From positions 1 to 64,000 of the forward strand of contig UQHL01000005.1 in assembly GCA_900540805.1 (NCBI GenBank): DNA of 64,000 nucleotides, in the 5' to 3' direction. This DNA comes from an uncultured Eubacteriales bacterium. Lineage in GTDB: Bacteria > Bacillota > Clostridia > Christensenellales > Borkfalkiaceae. The translations under genes were made by a program, and so were the position numbers. Shown in pieces: positions 43,895-55,200 of this stretch; position 1 is the stretch's first letter, and every line of letters begins with the position of its first letter. The notes beneath the pieces are model-generated. The model was not told where the DNA came from. It searched no databases and worked only from the letters and a program-made list of their open reading frames with translations.

Positions 43895-44494
43895 ATGAGA
43901 ACGCTCAACACGACGACATTGGACAATATGGAAAGTTTCATAATTGACTACCAAAAGAAAAAAGGCAAATCGCCGAGTTTCAGAGAGGTAATGAAAGCAT
44001 TGAATATGAGTTCGCTTAACCTTGTAAGAACGTATATCCTTGCGCTTGAAAACAGCGGCAGGATAGAGCGGACAAGACTCGGCAATATCGATATGTTGCC
44101 GAAGCTCCGACCGAGCGGAGTGGCAATCACGCCTATTGTCGGTTCAATTGCGTGCGGACAACCTGTTGACGCGGTGGAGCAGATAGAAGAAAGCGTTACG
44201 CTTCCGCGAGCGATTTTCGGCGGCGGGGATTTGTTTATTCTTCATACGCACGGCGACAGTATGATTGACATCGGAATCAAGCACGGCGATCTCGTCGTAA
44301 TCAGAAAGCAGAACACGGCAGAGAACGGCGATATAATAGTCGCTATGATGAACGGCGAAACAACGCTGAAACGTTTTTATAAAAGAAACGGGAAAGTGGT
44401 GCTTCATCCTGAAAACAAAGAGATGAAAGATATAATCGTCAAAGACTGTGAGATACAGGGCGTTTTGGTGAGCTGTATCCACATATATAATTAA
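43895..44494 (+). CDS. LexA-like repressor (S24 peptidase family)
   Basis: This 199-residue protein has an N-terminal winged helix (SFREVMKALNMSSLNLVRTY, about residues 28-47) and a C-terminal S24 domain. The catalytic Ser is in HGDSMID and the Lys in GETTLKRFYK. The self-cleavage site, usually Ala-Gly, reads GSIACGQP, so cleavage would be at Cys-Gly. It could be the host LexA, but its position at the edge of a conjugative element and its variant site favour an element repressor released by DNA damage. The upstream GAAC/GTTC palindrome suggests autoregulation. Confidence 0.75.
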   Translation: MRTLNTTTLDNMESFIIDYQKKKGKSPSFREVMKALNMSSLNLVRTYILALENSGRIERTRLGNIDMLPKLRPSGVAITPIVGSIACGQPVDAVEQIEESVTLPRAIFGGGDLFILHTHGDSMIDIGIKHGDLVVIRKQNTAENGDIIVAMMNGETTLKRFYKRNGKVVLHPENKEMKDIIVKDCEIQGVLVSCIHIYN

Positions 44495-44651
44495 ATCGGT
44501 ATCACGCGTTTTTAGCCCCGAAAGCGCAAAGATATATAATTGGATTACAAATGATGTCTGACTGTTGTATAGGAGTTATCCCGACCATACCGTAGCAGTT
44601 AGATAAATTCAAATCGTTTGTAAGTTTAGGGAGAAAGGAGGTTGTATTTAT

Positions 44652-44855
44652 ATGGCTAAAAAGAACAATCCTTTGACTTGTCCGTATTGTCTAACAAAGC
44701 TGTTGGAAGTCACCGGACATTGCGTAGGCGTTATCGTCAAGTGTCATCATTGCGGAGCATCCGTGCTTGCGGACGTAGACGAAACGGGGAAAATGCGATT
44801 GAGCGCAGATCCGAACAAAGCGCAGGAAATGCCGCAAGCGGCTACCGTGCGCTAA
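44652..44855 (+). CDS. Com-like zinc-ribbon small protein
   Basis: This 67-residue protein follows aaaggagg. Two Cys-x2-Cys pairs at 10/13 and 31/34 (TCPYC and KCHHCG) enclose 17 residues, the spacing of the Mu-phage Com-type zinc ribbon that binds RNA to switch translation. The C-terminal half is polar. Small zinc ribbons of this type occur near the control genes of conjugative elements. Its role is inferred only from the motif. Confidence 0.55.
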   Translation: MAKKNNPLTCPYCLTKLLEVTGHCVGVIVKCHHCGASVLADVDETGKMRLSADPNKAQEMPQAATVR

Positions 44856-45125
44856 ACGTCTGTACGAAAAACCATACGGGACTGCCGACGGTAGCAAGAA
44901 CTACGGGCAAGCCGATATGAAGATATAAGAAACCGAAACTATCCGGGAAGGAAGTTATCCACGCCTTATATGGAGTTATAGACAAAGACAATTAAATATT
45001 ATTTATCTGTAAAATCAGACAGTATACGGGAACGGACAGCGGTAGCCCGAAAGGGAGAGTAAAGCCAACGCGCGAACGTGTACGAAGTTGTAAGAAACAG
45101 GAGTTATTCTCATAGGAAAGCTACC

Positions 45126-45180
45126 AACGCCTTGCAAGGATTAGACCTAATCAGGGTTTATTCTTTGCGAGGCGTTTTTT
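45126..45180 (+). terminator. First of two tandem terminators
   Basis: AACGCCTTGCAA (45126-45137) pairs with TTTGCGAGGCGTT (45164-45176), with an inner GATTAG/CTAATC stem in the loop. Six T end it at 45175-45180. Confidence 0.75.
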
Positions 45181-45200
45181 ATGCCTTTATACTCTGAATT

Positions 45201-45240
45201 GCCCGATTGCGTTTAATCACAACGCAGTCGGGCTTTTTTT
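45201..45240 (+). terminator. Second of two tandem terminators
   Basis: GCCCGATTGCGTT and AACGCAGTCGGGC form a 13-bp stem with one wobble and a 7-base loop, followed by seven T (45234-45240). Confidence 0.85.
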
Positions 45241-45307
45241 CGTTGTGGGCAGAAATCTGTCCGATTGCGATTTTTTACAAAAAATCAAAAATCGGAGGAT
45301 TTCAAAA

Positions 45308-45742
45308 ATGAAAAAGAAAGTCTATTACAAACTTAACCGTTACCAAGTAACCAAAGTCGAAGTGGAAACCGCAGAGCAGGAACAAGCGGTAAAAATGCTG
45401 AACCGTGAAATGGATCGCTTTACAAAGTCGGAAGATACATATTACGAAAAATGTTCTTCACTCGATGAAATGTATGAAGAAACAGGCTATGAACCTGCGG
45501 ACGATAATCCGAACCCGGAAGAGCAGTTTATAGAGAGCGAACGGCAAGCCGAAATAAAAAAGCAAGTACATAAAGCACTTCGACAACTTAATCCGCGTCA
45601 ACAGGCTATGGTGCAGATGGTTTTTTTCGAGGACAAATCGCAAGACGAAGTTGCCGAGTATTTTGGCATAAACAAACAAGCAGTAAGTAACGCAATGCAA
45701 CGTATTTATGCCGCCTTGAAAAAAATTTTAGAAAAAAATTAA
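45308..45742 (+). CDS. Sigma-70 region 4-type factor of the conjugative element
   Basis: ATG 45308 is chosen because atcggagg lies 10 bases upstream; an upstream start would begin inside the leader. The 144-residue protein has an acidic middle region and a C-terminal sigma region 4 helix-turn-helix (LNPRQQAMVQMVFFEDKSQ, then DEVAEYFGINKQAVSNAMQR). Region 2 is not evident, so it may act as a DNA-binding regulator or an anti-terminator rather than a full sigma factor. Similar small sigma-like proteins are part of Tn916-type elements. Confidence 0.7.
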   Translation: MKKKVYYKLNRYQVTKVEVETAEQEQAVKMLNREMDRFTKSEDTYYEKCSSLDEMYEETGYEPADDNPNPEEQFIESERQAEIKKQVHKALRQLNPRQQAMVQMVFFEDKSQDEVAEYFGINKQAVSNAMQRIYAALKKILEKN

Positions 45743-45844
45743 GATTTATGCTGCCAGACCGTGTACTGACACCCCGAAACTTTCCAATAGTAGTGAGGGG
45801 GTATGAATCCCGAACAAAAAACGGCAGTCAGGAGGTAGGACGCT

Positions 45845-46204
45845 ATGACCGAAATTAAAAACAGACATTTGTCCGAACAGGGCGAAATAGACAGAACAAA
45901 AATCGAAGGATATTCCTTGCGGAGCGGCGCGTTCTATTCTTGGCTGAAAGAAAGCGGCTACACGGTAAGTCAGATTGCGGAACGTCTTGACATCGACGTA
46001 AAAGAATTTGTATACAAGCTCAAGACAAAGCAACTGTTCGGCAGAGAGCATCTGCGGATTTTGATTGAAACGATGGGCGCGTCTGCGGCTTGCTTTGCGA
46101 TATTCTTTCCGACTTTTGAACTTCGGCAGCAGATATATTTTGAGGTGTTCGGAAAAGAGTTACCCTTGCAGGAAAACAGACAAAGGAGGTGGAAGAAAAA
46201 TTGA
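45845..46204 (+). CDS. Helix-turn-helix accessory protein of the conjugative element
   Basis: This 119-residue protein follows caggagg. It has a helix-turn-helix-like segment (WLKESGYTVSQIAERLDIDV, about residues 33-52) and YKLKTKQLFGREHL after it. It ends in a 4-base overlap (TTGA) with the start of the giant protein gene, so the two are coupled. It is probably a regulator or DNA-binding partner; I do not recognise a named family. Confidence 0.55.
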   Translation: MTEIKNRHLSEQGEIDRTKIEGYSLRSGAFYSWLKESGYTVSQIAERLDIDVKEFVYKLKTKQLFGREHLRILIETMGASAACFAIFFPTFELRQQIYFEVFGKELPLQENRQRRWKKN

Positions 46205-49200
46205 GCGACATCAGAAGAAACGCAGACAGAAATCGCGCAATTCAAGCGATGATGACGGACGGAGAACAACTGAAAACGTTTTATCGTTTCGTTGCGAACA
46301 ATCCGCACATCGCATTGCACGACGCCTGTCAGATCGTAATCTCAAGACCGAGCGCGAGCGTATGCTTTTCTTTTGAAGAGTGGAACGCGCAGGGGCGAAG
46401 AGTTACAAAGGGCAGAAAAGGCATTCCGTATTACGACGGCGACGGAAATAAGTATTTCGTATTCGACGTAACCGATACGCACGGCGAAAACCGTTACAGA
46501 CGCGCCGCACAGCCCGTGAAAAAGATTTTGGACGGACTCGACCTTCTTAACGGCACGGAAATAGCGGACAGCAACCGCGGGGATTACCGCATTATGCTTT
46601 CGGGAGTCGTAACTTATCTCGGACAGAACGATTTTCTGACCGAAAACGACGAGATAAGGAACAGGCTCATTGCAGAAGGCGTTGCGTATTCGTTGTATTC
46701 GACAACGGGTTTTCCGAAGGAAAGGGGAATCACGCTGAAAGGCTATCCCTATGGCTTGAACGAAAACGCAGATTTATTTCGTGAAGTGCAAAAAGCGGTG
46801 GAAGTCTTACAACAAGACATAAACGACGCGATTTACAACAAGCAAAACGAAGTACCCGTTATCGATGACATTGACGAAGAATACGTTTCGGACGAGCCGG
46901 TAATTCCGAAAGCGGACGAACAGCCCGTAGCTCAGGAAGAAAAAGTTGAAACGCCGACCGTTTCGCCGTTTTACCAACGGTATGCGGAGATACAAAAGGA
47001 CAACCCCGATTGTATCGTAACTTACCGCATGGGAGACTTTTACGAGATTATGGGCAAAAAGGCTGAACAAGCCGCCGAAATTCTCGGATTAACCCTGACG
47101 GGCAGAAACGTAGGACTTCCCGAACGAGTGCCGATGTGCGGTTATCCGTATCACGTTGCGGATACATACTTGGAAAAACTCATAGAAAAGACGAGCGTAA
47201 TAATCGTCGAGCCGGACGCGGAGCCGTTCAAGATTTTATCGCGAGCGGAAGCGGGAGTAGAAGATACTCTTGTGGAAGTGACGAAAGAAGAAAGCGAAGA
47301 ATTCGAGCGCGCGTTTGCCGAAAAGAAATCGGACGAACAGTCCGAGTCTGGAATCGAAGACGACGAGCCGACCGACGAAGAAATCGAAGAAGCGTTTGCC
47401 GCAGCCGAAGCGGAAGAAACCGACGGCGATGGCGATTCGGAAGATTACGACTACGAAGAAGATAAAAAGCCGACCAAAGAAACGAAACCCGAAAACAGGG
47501 GGAAGCCGATTTGGGAACGCCGCAATCGACCGAGTATGCAAAGGTCGCTGTTCGACGCGTTTGACGAGCAAACACCCGAAGAAAAGTTTACCGAACAAAT
47601 ATTGAAAGGCGGTAGCGGTGTAAGCGGCGGAAAAATCCGCATTTATACCGAATACAAGAAAAACCCGTATGAGAAAGATTTTGCTCGTTTTTTAAGTCGT
47701 GAGTATGGCATCGGCGGTCGTGGCGGACCTGACGGCATTGACGAAATGCACGATGGCAAAGGCATTCGTTTTAGCAAAAAGAACACGGAAACAGGCGAAA
47801 TCGAAGTTGCGGTAAACCTGAAATGGGAGCAAGTTGCCGTAAAAATTGCCGACCTTATAGATGAGGACAACTACCTTAACGAAAGCGAGCAGAGAGAATA
47901 CGTAACGCTTGTCAGATTCCGCGAAGAAAGACAAACCGCAAAAGACGATAACGACCTTATAAAAACAATAGCAAGGCAAATCGTAGAATACGGCACGGCG
48001 CATACATATTGCGAAAAATACAGCGATTATCCGGATTATCTCGGAGAAAGTATGCAGTTTTATACGCAGCACTACGAAGAAGTAAACGCCGAGCTTATAA
48101 AATTCGACGAAGTAAAAAGCGTGGGTAAAGGCAATATTTACCCATATTCTTCACCGAATATCTTGTTCAAACTTCCGTATTGTCCCGTATGGCAGGCAAG
48201 AGAGGAACGCGACAGACAAAGAACTGAAAGGGTAAAGGATTACGTTGATCGTTTCACTCGGCAATGTGCGGACGAATATAAGCCTTCCTATGAGAAAACC
48301 GTCGTATTAAGCGTGAAATCCGACGAACTGCCGGAACGTGAGTATCTTTTTCTGAAAGACCATCGCGAAGATTTTACGAAATACTTTTTGAAACAAAAAG
48401 GCGTAGAAAACGTAGACCTTTCAATGCAAAGGATAGAGATAACTTTTGACAGAAAGTATATAGAGTCGCTTATCTCAGGAAACGAACAAACGCCCGAAGA
48501 GCGCGGAAAGATAAGAAAAATAGCAAACGGTATACTTGCGGAAGGAATCAAAGAAAGCACGGAAGGTAACTACTGTTCGTTTTTCGAGGATTTCAAAGAT
48601 AATGAAAACTTTGTTCGTAGCCACAAAAATGAAATAGTCGAAGAACTGTGCAGGAGAGAAGAAGTTTCCGACGTGGAAATGACCGACGACGGCTTTGACG
48701 TCAACTACTACACTCAATATCTTTGGAATTACAAGGACGAACAAGAGGATAGCACGGCTGTTTCAGATTTGGACGCGGAAGAAGATGAAGAGTGGGAGAA
48801 CCGTATCGAAAGCGGCGAGATAACTCAAATAGAACCCGTAGGCGAATCCACAAAAGAAAGCAATACAGACCTGACGAAAATCGGGTTTGAGCAAAGCGAA
48901 CTCGGCGGTGTAAAACAGCGTTTCAAAAACAACATCGAAGCCATAAAGTTAGTCAATAGGTTGATTAACATACAAAAAGAAGCAACCGCTGACGAGAAGA
49001 AAGTGCTTGCAAAATACGTCGGTTGGGGCGGCTTGGCGCAAGCGTTCGACGAACATAATGTCGCTTGGCAAAACGAATATAAGGAACTGAAAGACATTCT
49101 GAGTGTAGAAGAATACGCGGCGGCAAAAGGTAGCGTTCTGAACGCTCACTACACAAGTAAAACCGTAATCGACGGTATTTATAAAGCGCTCACTCGTTTC

Positions 49201-52200
49201 GGCGTAAAAGGCAATAACCGCATTTTAGAGCCGGCAATGGGAACGGGCAATTTCTTCGGCTTTATGCCGCAAGAGATAGCGGACGGCGCAAAACTTTACG
49301 GCGTAGAACTCGATAGGGTTACGGGTAAAATCGCAACGAAACTGTATCCGCAGGCGAAAATTCAGATTAAAGGCTTTGAAGAAACGTCGTTCGCAGACAA
49401 TTCGTTCGACCTTATGGTTACAAACGTTCCGTTCGGCGGTTACACGGTTTTCGATCCCGATTACAACAAGTATAACTTCTATATTCACGATTATTTTATC
49501 GCCAAAGGTATCGACAAAATCAAGCCGAACGGCTTAATGGCGGTTATCACGAGCAAAGGCACGATGGATAAGCAAAATCCGTCTATCCGCAAGTATATCG
49601 CGGACAGAGCCGAACTTGTGGGCGCGGTAAGACTACCGAATACGGCGTTTAAGCAGACGGCAAACACCGAAGTTGTAACGGATATTCTATTTTTCCGTAA
49701 GCGGGAAGAAAAAATAAACGCAACTATCGAAAACACCGAATGGCTTGCAACGGGCAAGACCGAAGAAGGGTTTGAGGTAAATAACTATTATATCGCTCAC
49801 CCCGAAATGGTACTCGGTACGCTTGCCAAAGAAACGGGACTTTACGGTGCGGAAGATATAACCGTAAAACCCGACGGCAGAGATTTATCGGAAGCAATAA
49901 ACGGGGCTATAAGTCGATTACCGCAGGATTTCTACGTTAATCCCGAACCCACGGAAGAGGCGGAAAGCAAAGAAGAAGTCGAGGTTGATTACGACGTCAA
50001 GCCGATGAATCTGAAAGCAGTAAACGGCAAACTGTATATGCGCGTGGGCGATTGTATGGTGGAACAACCCGTGCCGTCGTTCCCGAAAGACGCATATCAG
50101 AGAATCGTCGAAATGATTGCTATCCGAAAGCAACTGCGTAAGGTTTTGGATTTGCAGGTAGAGGGCTGTTCGGACGACTTTTTGACTCGTGAGCAATGGC
50201 AACTCGGCGCAAGATACGATATGTTCGTCAAGCGTTTCGGGTATATCAACAGCAAGAACAATTTGCGGCTTTTCAAACCCGACGGCGATAGCGCGCTTTT
50301 GTTTGCTTGCGAGAACGTATCGGAAGATGAAGAAACGGTAACGAAAGCCGACGTGTTCACGAAGCGAACCATAAGACCGTACACGGCGGTAACAAGCACC
50401 GACGATTGCTTCGAGGCGTTGCAGATAAGCAAGAACGAGCGCGGGTGTGTAGATATTTCTTACATAGAAGAACTCACAAAGAAAGATTACGACACCGTGC
50501 TTGCTGAACTCGGTAATGCGGTATTTCGTAATCCCGTAGCGGTCAACCCGGAAGATAAATATTCGGGCTTTGAAACGGCAGAAGAATATCTGTCGGGCAG
50601 AGTGGTAGATAAACTGCAAGCCGCCGAAAGAATGAAGCAAAGCAACTCCGATTTAATCGACTACGACAAGAATATTTCGGCTTTACGGGAAGTGCAACCT
50701 TCGCCCGTCAAGGCTTCGGATATTGCAGTCAGAGTTGGAACGAGTTGGATAGATAAGGAACTGTATAAAGAGTTCTTCTGTGAGCTTATCGGAATGCCGT
50801 ACTACTACCGCGACGGCGTGGAACTTTACTACAACAAGCACGACGGGAGTTGGCGTATCGACAGGACAAGATATGCGCGTGGTTATGATTCTATAAACGT
50901 AGATAAAGTTTACGGAACAAGCCGAGCGAACGCATACCGACTGTTTGAGGATTGTCTGAATCAACGTTCTACACAGATTTACGATACGGTTTTGGACGCG
51001 GACGGCAGAGAAAAACGAGTGCTGAACAATTCCGAAACTGTTGCGGCAAGAGAAAAGCAGAATAAAATCGTCGAGGCGTTCAAGGATTGGATATTCAAAG
51101 ATCCGCAAAGGCGAGATGAACTTGAAACAATCTACAACAGACTGTTCAATCAGATTCGCTTGCCAAAGTACGACGGAAGTTACTTGCGTTTCCCCGAAAT
51201 GAATCCCGCAATCGAACTTCGCCCGCACCAAAAAGACGCGGTACACCGCATTATCACGAGCGGCAACACGCTTTTACACCATATCGTGGGTAGCGGCAAA
51301 ACGTTTACGATATGCGCGGCGGCGATGAAACTCCGTCAGTACGGGTTGGCGAAAAAGCCGATGATTGCCGTGCCGAATCACTTGGTACAGCAATGGGCTA
51401 ATTCGTTCAGGGAACTATATCCGACGGCGAAACTCCTGATTGCAACCAAAGACGATTTGGACAAGGACCACCGCGAGCAGTTCGTGTCGAAAGTTGCGAT
51501 GGGCGATTGGGATTCCGTTATCATAGCGCAGTCGAGTTTTGCGAAAATCAACATTTCGCCCGAACGACAGATTGCAAAAATACGGGAAGAAATAGCCGCT
51601 ATCGAACGCAGTATCGAAATGCAATGGGAGGACAGCAACTCGCCGTCCGGTTCGGTCAAAAACTTGGAGCGTATTAAGAAAGGCAGAGAGGCTCAACTCA
51701 AAAAACTGCTTGACGAATCAAAGAAAGACAACGTGCTTATTTTTGAGAAACTCGGCGTTGACTACCTTTTCGTGGACGAAGCGGACGCATATAAAAATTT
51801 GTTTCTTTACACGAAGATGAATAACGTTGCGGGAATTTCAAACGCGGCGAGCGCAAGAGCGAGCGACTTGCAGTTAAAGATTGAGTACATTAACGAACTG
51901 CACGGCGGGGATAAAGGCGTTGTTTTTGCGACGGGTACGCCTATCAGTAACTCGATGACTGAAATGTACACAATGCAGACGTACTTGCAGAAGCGCACGC
52001 TTGAAAAACTCGGTATCGACTATTTTGACGCGTGGGCGGCAGACTTCGGCGAAACGGTAACGGCACTCGAACTTGCGCCATCAGGCAAAGGGTACAGAGC
52101 GAGAACGAGATTTGCAAAGTTTACGAATCTGCCCGAACTTTTAACGCTGTATCACTCGTTCGCGGACGTAAAGACGGATGTAAAACTTGACGTGCCGGAA

Positions 52201-55200
52201 GTGGAGCGAAAGGTTATAACCTTAAAGCCGAGCGATACAGTCATTGACTTAACCGAAGAAATAGCAAAAAGGGCAGATGCGATTTACGCGGGAGGCGTTG
52301 ATCCGCATATTGACAATATGTTAAAGGTTACGGGCGACGGCAAGAAACTCGCGCTCGATCCGAGGTGTATAGATCCGATGCTTTCCGACGAAAGCGGAAG
52401 CAAACTGAATTATTGCGCCGACAACGTTTGCGAAGAATGGAAAAACTCGGCGGACATTAAGGGAACGCAACTTGTGTTCTGCGATTTGTCTACGCCGAAG
52501 AAACCGTATTCGGAATATGTTTACGGCAAGGATTTCGACGCATATAACGACCTGAAACATAAACTCGTCGAGCGTGGCATTCCCGAAAACGAGATCGCTT
52601 TTATCCACGACGCAAATACGGACAAGGCAAAACAGGATCTTTTCAACGCAATCAACGCGGGAACGGTGCGCGTGCTTATAGGTAGTACGGAAAAATGCGG
52701 TGCGGGAACAAACGTGCAGGAACGGCTCGTTGCGATACATCATTTGGACGCGCCGTATCGTCCGCGCGACCTGATTCAAAGAGATGGGCGCGGCATTCGG
52801 CAGGGAAATAGGAACAAGATTATTCGTATTTACACCTATGCGGAAGAGAGAACGTTTGATAGTTATTCGTATCAGATACTTGAAACCAAACAGCGGTTTA
52901 TTTCACAGGTTGAAAAAGGCGATATGACGGTGCGCGAAGCCGATGACATCGACGAAGCAACGCTGTCTTATGCGGAAATCAAAGCAATCACGTCAGCCAA
53001 CCCGAAAATCAAGCGAAAAATGGAACTCGATATGGAAATGGCAAGGCTTCGTGATTTGGAGAGCCGATACAAGAAAGAACTGTTTGCTTTACAGGACAAG
53101 GTGCGGAAGGAATTTCCCGAACAGATACAACGACAGGAACTTTATCTTGAAAGGGTAAGGAAAGACGTTGAACTCGTAAAGGAAAAGTACAACCCAGAAC
53201 ACTTTGAAATCAACGTCGGCGGAACGGTGTATTCGGACAGCGTAGAGGACGGAAAGAAAAACGGCGGGCTTGCCCTTATGGACGCGCTGTTCCATAACAA
53301 AATGGGAACGGCAGTAGCCGAGTATTGCGGTTTCAAAATCTCGTTGAATCCCATCGAACTGCTATCAAACGAACGAAGCATTACGCTTTCGGGCGCAGGA
53401 CAATACAAAATGGATATAGGCGAGAGCGCAAGCGGAAACCTTACCCGTTTGGAAAATTTCATAAAGGAATTTGCCGCCCGCGAAGAACGTGCGGTAAAGC
53501 GTTTGGAATCCACAAAAGCAGACTTTGAAGTGGCGAAAGAACAGGTTAAAGTACCGTTTGAGCATAAAGACAAGATTATGGAACTGAACACGGAGCTTTC
53601 CGAACTCAATGCCGAACTTGACCTTAATAAGCGCGAAGAAGTGGTTATTGACGACGAGGAAAACGGAGAAGAACCCGTTACTGCCGAAACGGAAGATAAC
53701 TATATGGCGTTACCGCCGAAACGAACCGAAGCAAAAACAAGGACGAATAAGAAAAAAACTATGTTGACAGAAAATTTATATAAAACTTACAAACAAATAG
53801 AAACACAGAATCCCGGCGCGATGGTGTTTGCTGTAAAGAACGGGGATTACACCTGTTTCGACGATACGACCGAAGAACTCACGGCGTTGTCGAGTTTATC
53901 GCCTTCGTATTTTAAGGTTGGCGAAAAGGAAGTAAAAACTCTGACGATAGACGAAACGCTTTTCAAAGAGTTTGCGAGTGCATTTGTAAGCGCAGACTTA
54001 AAAATCGCATTGTTTGACGAACCTGAAGAAGAAAAAACGTTTATCGACGAGAGCGACAGGGTTGCCGCAATGCAGGTAGATATACTTCCCGATTACACCG
54101 TATCGCAGGGGCAAATGCACGAGTACGGTTACACTTGGGATGGAATGCTGCCTGTGAGAGTCAGAACGGCAAGAGTGCTTTACGGCACAGGCGTGGAACT
54201 TTACAGACTTGGTAAAAATGATACCGAGGGAAAAGTTGAAAACGGGGATTTTGAAGATACCGAGAGTTTATACGGTGTTGAAAAGCCCGCATGGCAAGCG
54301 TTTATTTCTTCCGAAAGGGGCAGAGCGTATCTGACCGCTTGGCACAACGTTGTCGAAAGTGCGAGTGAAGTCGTGCGCGAAGATATGAGTTACCTTGACG
54401 GAATGTACGCAGATTCGATTTCGGACGGATTTTATGAAGAACGGACAGCGATAGACCGTGTGCTTAACGGAGAGTATGCGCCGAGCGAAGAAGCGAAACC
54501 GTTTATAAAGCCGCTTCTCGAAAGGTATCATAAGCGTTTCCCGTTGGATATTTTGCTTTCGTCTTACGGGTGGGATAACGACAGTGTTTATTCGGCGTTG
54601 GCGAGAAATATTCCGAACGTGGAATTGAAAGATTATGCCATAGACGTTGTGTATGAAATAAACCTTAACGAGTTTATAGACGAGCAACTCGACGAAATAA
54701 ATTGGCTTAATATGATCGACGGCGAGGACGAAGGACGTTTTGACGACATTATATGCGATTTGAAACCGTCGTTTGAAGATTCGTATTTTAACAAGAGCGA
54801 CGATACTTATCCGTATGACGAATGGTACGATGATTTTACCGAAGAAAAGATTATACCGTATCTCGAAGAAAAATTAAAAAAGTCGGGCTATAAGTCGATA
54901 AACGAGCCTGTTTTAGTGGAATCGCCGAATTACAAAGAACTTGTAAGAGAAAGCGTTGAAAAGGAATTTGAAGAGTTCAAAGTAAATCTTATGAGCAAGT
55001 CAGCGGAAGAGATCTTCCAAAGCAACTACGAGATTCACATTAAAACGGAACTCTTCGATACGCTTTGCGGCGAATATGTAGATGTCGGTGAAGAATATTA
55101 CAGGGCTTTGTATGAAGAAGTGGATCACGGCGGAATTTTGCAACAGCTTTACGACGACTTTATAAGTTCGGAGAATGCGAGCGTTTCTACGGGCGAAGAT

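Larger units (their letters stand above)
44856..45307 (+). other. Untranslated leader region with short repeats and two terminators
   Basis: No convincing gene lies in these 452 bases. Short related words recur here and just upstream: ggagttatcc (44573), gaagttatcc (44951), ggagttatag (44972) and ggagttattc (45103). Two strong terminators (45126-45180 and 45201-45240) follow one another directly in front of the sigma-like gene. This looks like a control leader in which transcription must pass two stops to enter the transfer genes. Confidence 0.5.

Noticed and set aside
46189..46200. GTG 46189 as start of the giant protein
   Set aside because: The GTG overlaps the aaaggagg ribosome site; TTG 46201 has suitable spacing and the stop-start overlap with the previous gene.
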